Shown: positions 1 through 5,491 of the stretch, piece by piece
Layout of the letters: each line of letters starts with the position of its first letter
Position numbering within the stretch: position 1 is the first letter of the stretch
Assembly: GCA_029861795.1 (NCBI GenBank)
Contig: JAOTYS010000333.1
Span: 1-5,491, forward strand
Origin: Gammaproteobacteria bacterium
Lineage (GTDB): Bacteria; Pseudomonadota; Gammaproteobacteria; Arenicellales; JAOTYS01
Length of the DNA: 5,491 nucleotides
Direction: 5' to 3'
The notes under the pieces: generated by a model
Seen by the model: the letters and a program-made list of their open reading frames with translations, nothing else
Database searches by the model: none
Told to the model about the DNA's origin: nothing
Position numbers and translations under genes: made by a program

Positions 1-2
1 TT

Positions 3-905
3 TCCGGTAGATTAGCGGATGCCGACTCGGCAACGACCGTAGACAACAACTACTTTTTCCGCGCCGATGGTGACCCAGAGATCATTTCGAACAAGTCGTC
101 AGGTAACGTATATAGACACAATACTTTCGTCGAGAGTCAGGGCGCATTAACTCTCAGGCAAGGACATCGCGTCACCATCGACGGCAACTATTTCTTTGGG
201 GGAGGTGTCGCTTTAACGAGCGGCGTGACTATACTGGGTGACTCACATACCATTATCAATAACTATTTCTTCAACCTGAATCCGACCAACTACCACCGGC
301 TTGGAGGAATCGTCATGGGGACCGCGGACGACAAGATCGATCCGCAGAAAGGTTGGTACGACCTCCCCAGAGTCAGGAACGTTTTGATTGCTCACAACAC
401 CATCCTGGGTACCGAGCAGAGCTTGTTGTATAAGGAAAGCCGCGACAACGGTTTCGGTAATGTAAAGCCGACGGGCGTAAGGATCATCAACAACATAATA
501 TCGGCTCCGGGCAAGGATTTGATTGAGGACAGGATCAACCTAGCTGACGTCGAATACGCCGGCAACGTGTTTGACGGCAACGTCGATAGTGCCGTGAGTT
601 CTGGCGGCAATATTACGAGGAACCCACGTCTTCAGGAGAGCGGCGATAGCGTATTTCGTCCTGGGTCGGATAGTCCAGCCATTGATGCCGCAGTGGAGCT
701 GAGTACCGTCACACATGATATCGACGATCAACGGCGGCGAGGTTCTTCGGACATAGGCGCGGATGAATTCTCGAACGGCGGAAGCATGAGAGCGCCGATC
801 GGACTTTGCGATGTCGGGCCGACGTCCTTTCGCCCAGGGCTGAAAGCGGCGTGTACCAATACCGCGACGAGGCCGGCGCCGCCACAGTTCCTGACAATCT
901 CCTGA
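3..905 (+). CDS. PL6-family polysaccharide lyase (alginate lyase / chondroitinase B-like), 5' end missing
   Basis: The reading frame is open from the left edge and encodes the last 300 residues of a right-handed parallel beta-helix lyase. Such enzymes cleave uronic-acid-containing polysaccharides by beta-elimination, usually in the periplasm or outside the cell. Repeated NNYFF, DGNYFF and INNYFF turns mark the helix coils. The PL6 core is clear: ISNKSS (Lys at visible residue 31, bases 93-95) and LTLRQG (Arg at residue 52, bases 156-158) lie 21 residues apart, the same spacing as Lys250/Arg271 in chondroitinase B. The D-P-E just before ISNK fits the acidic calcium-binding positions. The residue after the Arg is Gln, where chondroitinase B has His272. 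The SPAIDAA and DIGADEF segments and a final DVGP are typical of the end of the fold; about 25 further residues carry no recognisable motif. Family assignment is strong. Substrate (alginate, dermatan-type or a self-made polymer) cannot be read from sequence. The signal peptide, if any, lies outside the window. Confidence 0.9.
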   Translation, partial: SGRLADADSATTVDNNYFFRADGDPEIISNKSSGNVYRHNTFVESQGALTLRQGHRVTIDGNYFFGGGVALTSGVTILGDSHTIINNYFFNLNPTNYHRLGGIVMGTADDKIDPQKGWYDLPRVRNVLIAHNTILGTEQSLLYKESRDNGFGNVKPTGVRIINNIISAPGKDLIEDRINLADVEYAGNVFDGNVDSAVSSGGNITRNPRLQESGDSVFRPGSDSPAIDAAVELSTVTHDIDDQRRRGSSDIGADEFSNGGSMRAPIGLCDVGPTSFRPGLKAACTNTATRPAPPQFLTIS

Positions 906-1245
906 AAACTCGTTGAGGGAGGTACTCATCGGTTCCAATGCTCGGCGCTGGCGACGCTGCATAAGCTTCACAGTCCGATGATTAGCCTCGATGGAGACCC
1001 TGCTGCCCGCTTTCCAGGGCATGGCCGCCAACGAAGACCGGCGCCTGTAGTCGGCCAATGAGCTTGTCGTTCCAGGCGATTGAGACCGTCCCCTAGTGTC
1101 GCGCCGGTATGCGTGGACCGTATACAAGCCGTCCAAGCTTGTCGGCTGGCGAGGTAATCCACGGGTATTATGAAATCCGAATCGCCTGTCGGTGATATGT
1201 TAAGTTGCGAGAAATCGGGACGTTCTAGAGCTTAGACTCGTTGAG
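906..1245. other. 340-base stretch without a convincing gene
   Basis: Between the lyase stop and the kinase-like ATG no frame on either strand gives a protein I recognise. Minus-strand open stretches here are short or run antisense into the lyase. One minus-strand stretch (roughly bases 990-1100) reads as about 36 codons of protein-like sequence containing WNDKLIGRLQAPVFVGG between two stops, which may be a decayed coding fragment. The 10-mer ACTCGTTGAG occurs at 908-917 and again at 1236-1245, so it brackets the region, but no terminal inverted repeats adjoin it. No T-rich hairpin terminator follows the lyase. A promoter for the kinase gene would be expected here, but no convincing -35/-10 pair is visible. 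Confidence 0.5.
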
Positions 1246-2133
1246 ATGAACCCGTCGTTGATGTTAGGCCAGCAAATCTTGAAGCCGGTTGGCGAGTATT
1301 ATTTTGACTTCGCAGTTCGACTGCACAAAATAGCTAATCGGCGACTTCTGCTTCCTATCAAATTCCATCGTTGGAGTGCCATCGCACCTGGATTAAAGGC
1401 TGCAAACTGGACCACCGGCGTTTCACTCGACGAGCTAATTCCAGACAAAAAGCGGCGGGCGGAGGTGCGGCGTGGGCTGCAGCGGTCCGCTGAGGTTCCC
1501 ATCGCGAAGATAGATCACGATGGATTCTTTTTGTCGCAGTTCGGTCGCCTAAATGAGCTACCACTAGTCTCTGAAGCTGCCTTCCTTCCACGGAAGAAGC
1601 ACGATTTATGGCTGGTTGCCACTGGGAAAGGGATAGGGGTCCGCAAGACCTTCACAGGTAACGCCGATGGTTTCTTGAGGGAGCTGGAGATCCTGCACGT
1701 CTTGGGCAACGCTGGCTGCAATGTCCCAAAACTAATTCGTGTGGAACCTGAGACGCTTTCGTTTACCACGTCGTTCATTCGGGGGCGCGTATTGAGGGAG
1801 GAACTGGCCGTTAAAGGCGCCCTTGTACGCGACAGAGACATGACTTCGGCGAGCAAGCTGTGCCGAGAAAGCCGTATCCGCGAAGGGAGGCGTTTTCTAA
1901 GTCAGGTCGTCGGAGCGAAATTTGTCGAACGTTTGTGGGGTGAACTAGTAAAGCTACATGAAGCGGGTGTCGTTTGGAGCGACATTAAATACGGTAACGT
2001 TATTATAGAGGAACCCTCTGGATTGCCCTACCTGATCGACTTTGAGGGGTCTCTGTACTTTCCGCGAAAGGGTCCGCTTTTTCGAGGTCTCCGGGGCAGG
2101 GACATCAGAAAATTCAATCAGCATTTCCGATAA
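1246..2133 (+). CDS. Atypical kinase-fold protein (lipopolysaccharide-kinase / RIO-like), polysaccharide-locus type
   Basis: A 295-residue soluble protein with a compact C-terminal kinase fold. Visible elements: an ATP-anchoring lysine in GVRKTF (K134), a helix-C glutamate in FLRELEIL (E146 or E148), a hinge-like TTSFIRG near 174-180, a catalytic loop VVWSDIKYGNVII with D246, K248 and N251, and the metal-binding aspartate D265 in LIDFE. The HRD histidine position is Trp (W244), and DFG is DFE. Only about 30 residues follow DFE, so the large C-lobe of Ser/Thr kinases is absent, as in Kdo/WaaP-type sugar kinases and other small bacterial kinases. The catalytic residues remain, so activity is plausible. 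The phosphate acceptor (sugar, lipid or protein) is unknown. Residues 1-115 are not recognised. ATG 1246 is the first start after an in-frame TAA at 1201; its Shine-Dalgarno sequence is weak, and ATG 1261 is an alternative. A terminator hairpin follows, so this gene may end a transcription unit. Confidence 0.75.
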   Translation: MNPSLMLGQQILKPVGEYYFDFAVRLHKIANRRLLLPIKFHRWSAIAPGLKAANWTTGVSLDELIPDKKRRAEVRRGLQRSAEVPIAKIDHDGFFLSQFGRLNELPLVSEAAFLPRKKHDLWLVATGKGIGVRKTFTGNADGFLRELEILHVLGNAGCNVPKLIRVEPETLSFTTSFIRGRVLREELAVKGALVRDRDMTSASKLCRESRIREGRRFLSQVVGAKFVERLWGELVKLHEAGVVWSDIKYGNVIIEEPSGLPYLIDFEGSLYFPRKGPLFRGLRGRDIRKFNQHFR

Positions 2134-2182
2134 TCCCTCTCCGGGCAATCCGCAGTCAGAGACGGTTGCGGGCACGAGGCAG

Positions 2183-2225
2183 AAGGGCCCTCTAGGGCCT
2201 TCTCTGGAGCCGCTAGAGGGCCTTT
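2183..2225 (+). terminator. Intrinsic-terminator-like hairpin after the kinase-like gene
   Basis: GGCCCTCTAG (2186-2195) pairs perfectly with CTAGAGGGCC (2213-2222). The stem extends outward by AAG/TTT with one G-U pair, giving 13 pairs. The 17-base loop can add a short inner GGC/GCC stem. The run after the stem (TTTCTATA) is only moderately T-rich, so termination may be partial. It lies 50 bases after the kinase-like stop and before the promoter-like site of the next gene. Confidence 0.65.
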
Positions 2226-2284
2226 CTATAGTACCTCGCCGTTGGGCGCAATATGTCATATGAATGGGCGCAATTCCGACTTCT

Positions 2285-2293
2285 TGTTATACT
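2285..2293 (+). promoter_or_regulatory. Possible extended -10 promoter for the small membrane-protein/ASST/sulfotransferase genes
   Basis: TGTTATACT fits the extended -10 pattern TGnTATAAT with one mismatch (-10 hexamer TATACT at 2288-2293). No good -35 hexamer is present at 16-18 bases spacing, which extended -10 promoters can tolerate. Transcription would begin near 2300, about 30 bases before the preferred ATG at 2330. It lies just downstream of the terminator hairpin, consistent with a new transcription unit. This is a motif match only. Confidence 0.35.
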
Positions 2294-2329
2294 CGTATGC
2301 AATATTGTTCGTTAGTTCTCTTGGTAGCC

Positions 2330-2599
2330 ATGATTTCTAAACCTGCTCGGCTGAAGCACAAACCGTATCCAACGTGCATGGTGGCATCTCTGCTGGTATG
2401 GATGTTGTTATTTTCGAGTTCGGCATTCGCTTATCTAGGGCCCGGTGCGGGACTTGGCATGCTGGGTAGCCTGATCGCCATTGCAGTAGTTATGCTGGTT
2501 GTTGTGCTGGGCTTGATCGTATATCCGCTGAGAATGCTGAAAAAACGAAGAATGCAGGCGAAGCTGAAAAACGGCGACGGAGTAGCACTCAATCCGTAG
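2330..2599 (+). CDS. Small exported/membrane protein with YLGPGAGLG motif, 89 aa
   Basis: From ATG 2330 the protein is 89 residues. It has a basic N-terminus (KPARLKHK), a hydrophobic core and a likely signal-peptidase site AFA|Y near residue 34. The mature part begins YLGPGAGLG, continues into one transmembrane helix (about residues 44-67) and ends in a basic tail (RMLKKRRMQAKLK) that should face the cytoplasm. From memory, small proteins of the pattern signal peptide, Y-(I/L)-x-PG-x-G and one helix occur near exopolysaccharide and sulfotransferase genes; their role is not established. The frame also opens at ATG 2264 and ATG 2297, but those starts would put extra residues ahead of the signal peptide and overlap the promoter-like site. 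ATG 2378 would give a signal peptide with no positive charge. The Shine-Dalgarno sequence at 2330 is weak (GGTAG-like). Function unknown; perhaps a small partner of the neighbouring membrane sulfotransferase. Confidence 0.65.
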   Translation: MISKPARLKHKPYPTCMVASLLVWMLLFSSSAFAYLGPGAGLGMLGSLIAIAVVMLVVVLGLIVYPLRMLKKRRMQAKLKNGDGVALNP

Positions 2600-2728
2600 C
2601 GACCGATTCGGCTAACGTTTAGCGCATCTAATGACTGGGTCTTCGTGCCCTACCTGTGGCAGTAGCTGTCGATTTGTCTTGTCCAGCTTGCAATCTGAAA
2701 CAGATCCGAAGGGAGTATTCGAGTCGAG
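2600..2728. other. 129-base spacer with short inverted repeats
   Basis: The gap between the small membrane protein and the ASST-like gene has two perfect 5-bp inverted repeats with 3-base centres: GCTAA-CGT-TTAGC (2611-2623) and ATCTG-AAA-CAGAT (2693-2705). Neither is followed by a T run, so neither looks like an intrinsic terminator. A purine-rich AAGGGAG (2709-2715) lies somewhat far (about 13 bases) from ATG 2729 but is the best Shine-Dalgarno candidate. Repeats this short can arise by chance. Confidence 0.3.
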
Positions 2729-4108
2729 ATGAAAGATTTGCTTCCCAAGCTGCTATTGTTTTTCGCGGTGGTGACTCTGTCCTTCACATACGGCTTCGTT
2801 AGTAACTGGAAGCAAGTATTTCCTTACCAAACAATACGCGAGGCCTATCTTGCTATGAATGCGCTGATAGACCTCGATGGCGCTGGAGACCTCCCAGGCA
2901 GTGTTGATTTCTGGGACGAGTCGGGTCTAACTGAACCGCTTGTTACCACACTGGCAACTAACGCGGGCAAAGAGAATATCTTCATCCTTGGGAACGATCA
3001 GGCGGTATACGATGGATCGTCCGGATCGGCGCTGCTCGCCTGGATCACGGACCGGGACGGAAGTATTCAGCATGCCTGGAGGCAACCGAATGAGGATATC
3101 TGGTCACCGCTGGAAAATAGAGACGCGGTCGGGCAGGTTTGGGGGTCTTACCCAGTCGGTTCTCACCTATACCCGAACGGCGATATTCTAGTTAGCTACC
3201 AGGGTATCGATGTGTTTCCCTTCGCTATGGGGATCGCAAAATTTGACAAAGATTCTAATCTAATTTGGAAGCGAAACGGTTTTTACCACCATTGGTTTTC
3301 AGTTGACTCTGACGGCTATATCTACGTTCCCGATCTAAAGATGGTAACGAGCCCGTTGAAAATCGACGATCACAAGAAATATCTAGTTTGCGAGGACGGT
3401 ACGTTCGCATACGATGTGATCTCGGTGCTCGATCAAAGCGGTGAGAAGATTCGGGAGATAGACGTGCTGGAATCCATAATCGAGTCGGATCTGGCAGGGC
3501 TCCTTAATAGTAATAAGCAACAGCAAGAAGAAATAGAAACATGTGATCCAACGCACCTGAACGACGTGCGGGTATTAAGCGAAGAGGTGGCCGGTGAGTT
3601 TCCAGACTTTTCTCAAGGCGATCTTTTAATCTCGCTTCGTTCCCTCAATACGGTTGGCGTCTTGGATAAAGACACGAATTTGTTCAAATGGTTCTATGTG
3701 GGTTCTGCCCATCATCAGCACAGCCCAAGGTACGGCAGGAATGGTCATGTGTTTCTGTTTGATAACTACGGCGGTCGAGAAAGCCGAGGGATAAGCCGTG
3801 TCTTGTCAGTTGACGTGAATACCAGAATGTCTCAAGCAGTTTTTCCCCGAAACGGCGTTCGACTTCCAACTCGCGCGTTCCACTCCGATACTGCTGGGCA
3901 TATGGATCTTAACCTCACCGGGGACCGCGTGTTGGTGTCGTTTACGCACCAAGGTCTAGTTTGGGAGGTGGACATCGAGAAGGGCGAGATCGTGTGGGAG
4001 TTCGTTAACACTCATTTGGTGGATGGTCGACCTGCGCGGGTTGGCGTTTACTCAGCGAGCTACGTGGGAGAGGTCGACTTTGCAATGAATGGCGGTCGGT
4101 TCGACTAA
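2729..4108 (+). CDS. Arylsulfotransferase (ASST)-like protein, membrane-anchored, periplasmic
   Basis: A 459-residue protein with one hydrophobic segment (about residues 7-24) after MKDLLPK, acting as a signal anchor or uncleaved signal, followed by a soluble beta-propeller-like domain. ASST enzymes move a sulfuryl group from a phenolic sulfate donor to an acceptor hydroxyl without PAPS, in the periplasm, through a sulfo-histidine. The expected active-site landmarks appear in order: YHHWFSVDSDGYIYVPD (H187/H188), DPTHLNDVRVL (H276), ISLRSLNTVGVLD (R304), and HHQHSPRYGRNGHVFLFDN, with H331 the candidate sulfurylated histidine and FDN at 344-346. Late blade motifs HQGLVWEVD and GEIVWEF support the propeller. 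The only cysteines I see are C221 and C272; C272 is four residues before H276. The last residues lack a recognisable motif. The TAA stop is 18 bases before the TTG of the sulfotransferase gene, so the two are probably co-transcribed. Family membership is strong; donor and acceptor are unknown, and members in polysaccharide loci are largely uncharacterised. Confidence 0.85.
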   Translation: MKDLLPKLLLFFAVVTLSFTYGFVSNWKQVFPYQTIREAYLAMNALIDLDGAGDLPGSVDFWDESGLTEPLVTTLATNAGKENIFILGNDQAVYDGSSGSALLAWITDRDGSIQHAWRQPNEDIWSPLENRDAVGQVWGSYPVGSHLYPNGDILVSYQGIDVFPFAMGIAKFDKDSNLIWKRNGFYHHWFSVDSDGYIYVPDLKMVTSPLKIDDHKKYLVCEDGTFAYDVISVLDQSGEKIREIDVLESIIESDLAGLLNSNKQQQEEIETCDPTHLNDVRVLSEEVAGEFPDFSQGDLLISLRSLNTVGVLDKDTNLFKWFYVGSAHHQHSPRYGRNGHVFLFDNYGGRESRGISRVLSVDVNTRMSQAVFPRNGVRLPTRAFHSDTAGHMDLNLTGDRVLVSFTHQGLVWEVDIEKGEIVWEFVNTHLVDGRPARVGVYSASYVGEVDFAMNGGRFD

Positions 4109-4113
4109 AGTGT

Positions 4114-4117
4114 TGGA
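4114..4117 (+). promoter_or_regulatory. Shine-Dalgarno GGAG that fixes a TTG start at 4127
   Basis: GGAG (within TTGGAG, 4112-4117) sits 9 bases before TTG 4127, an ideal spacing. The reading frame is the same as that of the upstream gene and open from its stop at 4106-4108. The first in-frame ATG is only at 4436, which would remove two membrane segments. The ribosome site therefore argues for the TTG. Confidence 0.7.
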
Positions 4118-4126
4118 GCTGTTAAT

Positions 4127-5491
4127 TTGATAATCTGGTATCTGGGAGCCGTGGTCGTCGGCGGACTTTTCGGATACCTCTTTGGCTTGATATTTCGCCG
4201 ATGGACAGTCCCCGGAACAACCGGACGATACTGGTCGGAGGTTGGAAAAAATATCCACGGCCTACTCCACGGAGCTGAGGAGCAATTCTGGCTCTATTAC
4301 AAACGCGTAATATCAGGCACACTTGTATACGTATTTCGCCAACTTGTCGCTCTCGTTCTAGCCTTCACTCCTTTACTCGTTGCGTTCTTTGTTTTAGGGC
4401 CTTGGGTATTTTCGAGATGGGCAGCAAATGCTCCCATGGCCGTCATTCCCGAAGATGCGGGTACCTTGTCAATTGGGGAAGCGTTATCGACTGATGATGC
4501 TCCGCCTAGATATGCGCTGACTCTGGATAATGGACTCACGGTAGACGTATTTCCGGAGTCCGGTAGCCAAGTCGTATGCCCGCCAGCAAGTCTTAGCTGT
4601 TTGATTCTCCGTGGTTTCGGATTTAGCAGCATTACAGTCGACGAATCCGACCTTGGCGATAACACGATGGTTATCGTTCGTGCAACGCACGAGGATCGAA
4701 ACCCGTTTTGGCCATATTTGAGCGATCCGGAATTTCTGTTCTTTGTCAGTCTGACCATTGGATCCGTGCTCGCTGTCATGCGGGGCGCCCGAGATGGCGA
4801 AGCTGCGGCTGACTCGTATCAACTGGGGTTGACGGACTATGCCCTCACTCAGTTTGCCACACATTACATACACACTTTGAATAGACTCGGTGAGTGGGAA
4901 ACTCGGAGAAGCTCAAGTCGGCTCTCGGGAATTCAGGTGACTAAGCCCGTTTTCATCGGCGGCCTCGCACGCTCCGGTACCACGGTCTTGCTGGAGAAGT
5001 TATCAACAATTAGCGGCGTGGCGACTCACAGGTATCGAGATTTCCCGTTCATCATGACCCCTATATTCTGGAACAAAGTTCTGTCGTTTGTCGGTGCGAA
5101 ACAAAAACCCCTAGAACGTCCTCATAGGGATCAAATAAAGATTACACGCGACAGTCCGGATGCGTTCGAGGAGCCAATCTGGCAGCACTATTTTCCCTCT
5201 TTACATGACACAGGAAAACTGCACAGATTGGATGCCTCTTGCGCAAACACGGAATTCGAGCGGTTTTACAGGCAGCATATACAAAAAATATTACTCGTTA
5301 GACAAGGCTCTCGCTATGTGTCGAAGGGCAACTACAACCTACCTCGTTTCGAGTATATCGACGAAATATTCGACGATTCCCGGTTCATTGTGCCTATTCG
5401 CCATCCCTTGATGCATATTGAGTCTTTGGCGCGTCAACACGAAATATTCGTTGCTTATGCTGAAAGCGATCCGAGGATAGCCAGTTACTTG
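4127..5491 (+). CDS. Membrane-anchored PAPS-dependent sulfotransferase (three TM segments + sulfotransferase domain), 3' end missing
   Basis: The frame is open to the right edge: 455 residues from TTG 4127. Residues 2-23 form TM1, followed by RR. Residues 24-60 form a polar, probably helical cytoplasmic stretch. About 66-95 is TM2 (LALVLAFTPLLVAFFVLG is in its region). About 99-196 is a beta-rich region with C151 and C158, a possible disulfide, placed in the periplasm. About 201-218 is TM3, followed by MRGAR. From 273 on lies a sulfotransferase domain of the Sulfotransfer_3 type: GGLARSGTT (278-286) is the 5'-phosphosulfate loop for PAPS, RYVSKGNYNLPR (396-407) is a family motif, and RFIVPIRHPLMHIESL (419-434) is the 3'-phosphate-binding region with R425 and S433. 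The positive-inside rule puts the catalytic domain in the cytoplasm, where PAPS is made. Most members of this family known to me are soluble or have a single anchor, so the large N-terminal module is odd. It is coupled to the upstream ASST-like gene (18-base gap). The acceptor is unknown; a lipid-linked or nascent polysaccharide is plausible. Confidence 0.85.
   Translation, partial: MIIWYLGAVVVGGLFGYLFGLIFRRWTVPGTTGRYWSEVGKNIHGLLHGAEEQFWLYYKRVISGTLVYVFRQLVALVLAFTPLLVAFFVLGPWVFSRWAANAPMAVIPEDAGTLSIGEALSTDDAPPRYALTLDNGLTVDVFPESGSQVVCPPASLSCLILRGFGFSSITVDESDLGDNTMVIVRATHEDRNPFWPYLSDPEFLFFVSLTIGSVLAVMRGARDGEAAADSYQLGLTDYALTQFATHYIHTLNRLGEWETRRSSSRLSGIQVTKPVFIGGLARSGTTVLLEKLSTISGVATHRYRDFPFIMTPIFWNKVLSFVGAKQKPLERPHRDQIKITRDSPDAFEEPIWQHYFPSLHDTGKLHRLDASCANTEFERFYRQHIQKILLVRQGSRYVSKGNYNLPRFEYIDEIFDDSRFIVPIRHPLMHIESLARQHEIFVAYAESDPRIASYL

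Noticed and set aside
540..1136. 198-codon minus-strand open frame
   Set aside because: About 60% of it runs antisense to the PL6 lyase core end; the translation is rich in Arg/Ser, without motifs, and typical of a shadow frame.
1166..1171. TATTAT as a -10 box for the kinase-like gene
   Set aside because: The best upstream -35 candidate (TTGTCG, 1139-1144) would be 21 bases away, too far, and no extended -10 TG is present.
908..1245. Insertion sequence or MITE with 10-base target duplication
   Set aside because: The sequences inside the two ACTCGTTGAG copies are not inverted repeats of each other, and no transposase is recognisable; chance repeats of this length are expected.
2042..2263. 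73-codon + strand open frame overlapping the kinase-like 3' end
   Set aside because: It is out of frame with the DFE region, and the second half translates the terminator hairpin; no domain is visible.
4106..4129. Read-through or single fused ASST-sulfotransferase polypeptide
   Set aside because: The two genes share a frame, but a clear TAA and a well-spaced Shine-Dalgarno sequence plus TTG start indicate two separate proteins.
4297..4873. Two overlapping minus-strand open frames of 160 and 129 codons
   Set aside because: They lie antisense to the well-supported membrane-sulfotransferase frame, overlap one another and show no recognisable domain.
5160..5411. 83-codon + strand open frame
   Set aside because: It is out of frame within the sulfotransferase domain, whose motifs (RYVSKGNYNLPR, RFIVPIRHP) are read in the other frame.

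Overview
This window looks like part of a polysaccharide locus from a Gram-negative bacterium, most likely a proteobacterium and possibly marine. That is an inference from gene content: a PL6-type polysaccharide lyase, a periplasmic-type arylsulfotransferase-like protein with an N-terminal signal anchor, and a PAPS-type sulfotransferase fused to membrane segments. No rRNA, tRNA, CRISPR array or complete mobile element is visible. All five genes are on the + strand, and both edge genes are cut by the window.

Layout. (1) Bases 3-905: the C-terminal 300 residues of a PL6 (alginate lyase / chondroitinase B family) right-handed beta-helix lyase, including the catalytic Lys/Arg pair. (2) Bases 906-1245: a 340-base stretch without a convincing gene. 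(3) Bases 1246-2133: an atypical protein-kinase-fold protein with a WSD catalytic loop and DFE instead of DFG, followed by a good intrinsic-terminator hairpin (2183-2225). (4) Bases 2330-2599: a small exported or membrane protein with a YLGPGAGLG motif, preceded by an extended -10 promoter-like sequence. (5) Bases 2729-4108: an arylsulfotransferase (ASST)-like beta-propeller protein with the expected His/Arg active-site set. (6) Bases 4127-5491 (open at the right edge): an unusual protein made of three predicted membrane segments, a small periplasmic domain and a C-terminal cytoplasmic PAPS-dependent sulfotransferase domain. It starts at TTG behind a clear Shine-Dalgarno sequence, 18 bases after the ASST stop.

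How the parts may work together (inference): the PAPS-type sulfotransferase domain would act on the cytoplasmic face, the ASST-like protein on the periplasmic face, and the PL6 lyase would cut a uronic-acid-containing polymer in the periplasm or outside the cell. Together they suggest production and editing of a sulfated, uronate-containing exopolysaccharide or capsule. The kinase-like protein could phosphorylate a sugar, lipid or protein component. The most noteworthy item is the membrane-sulfotransferase fusion coupled to the ASST-like gene.
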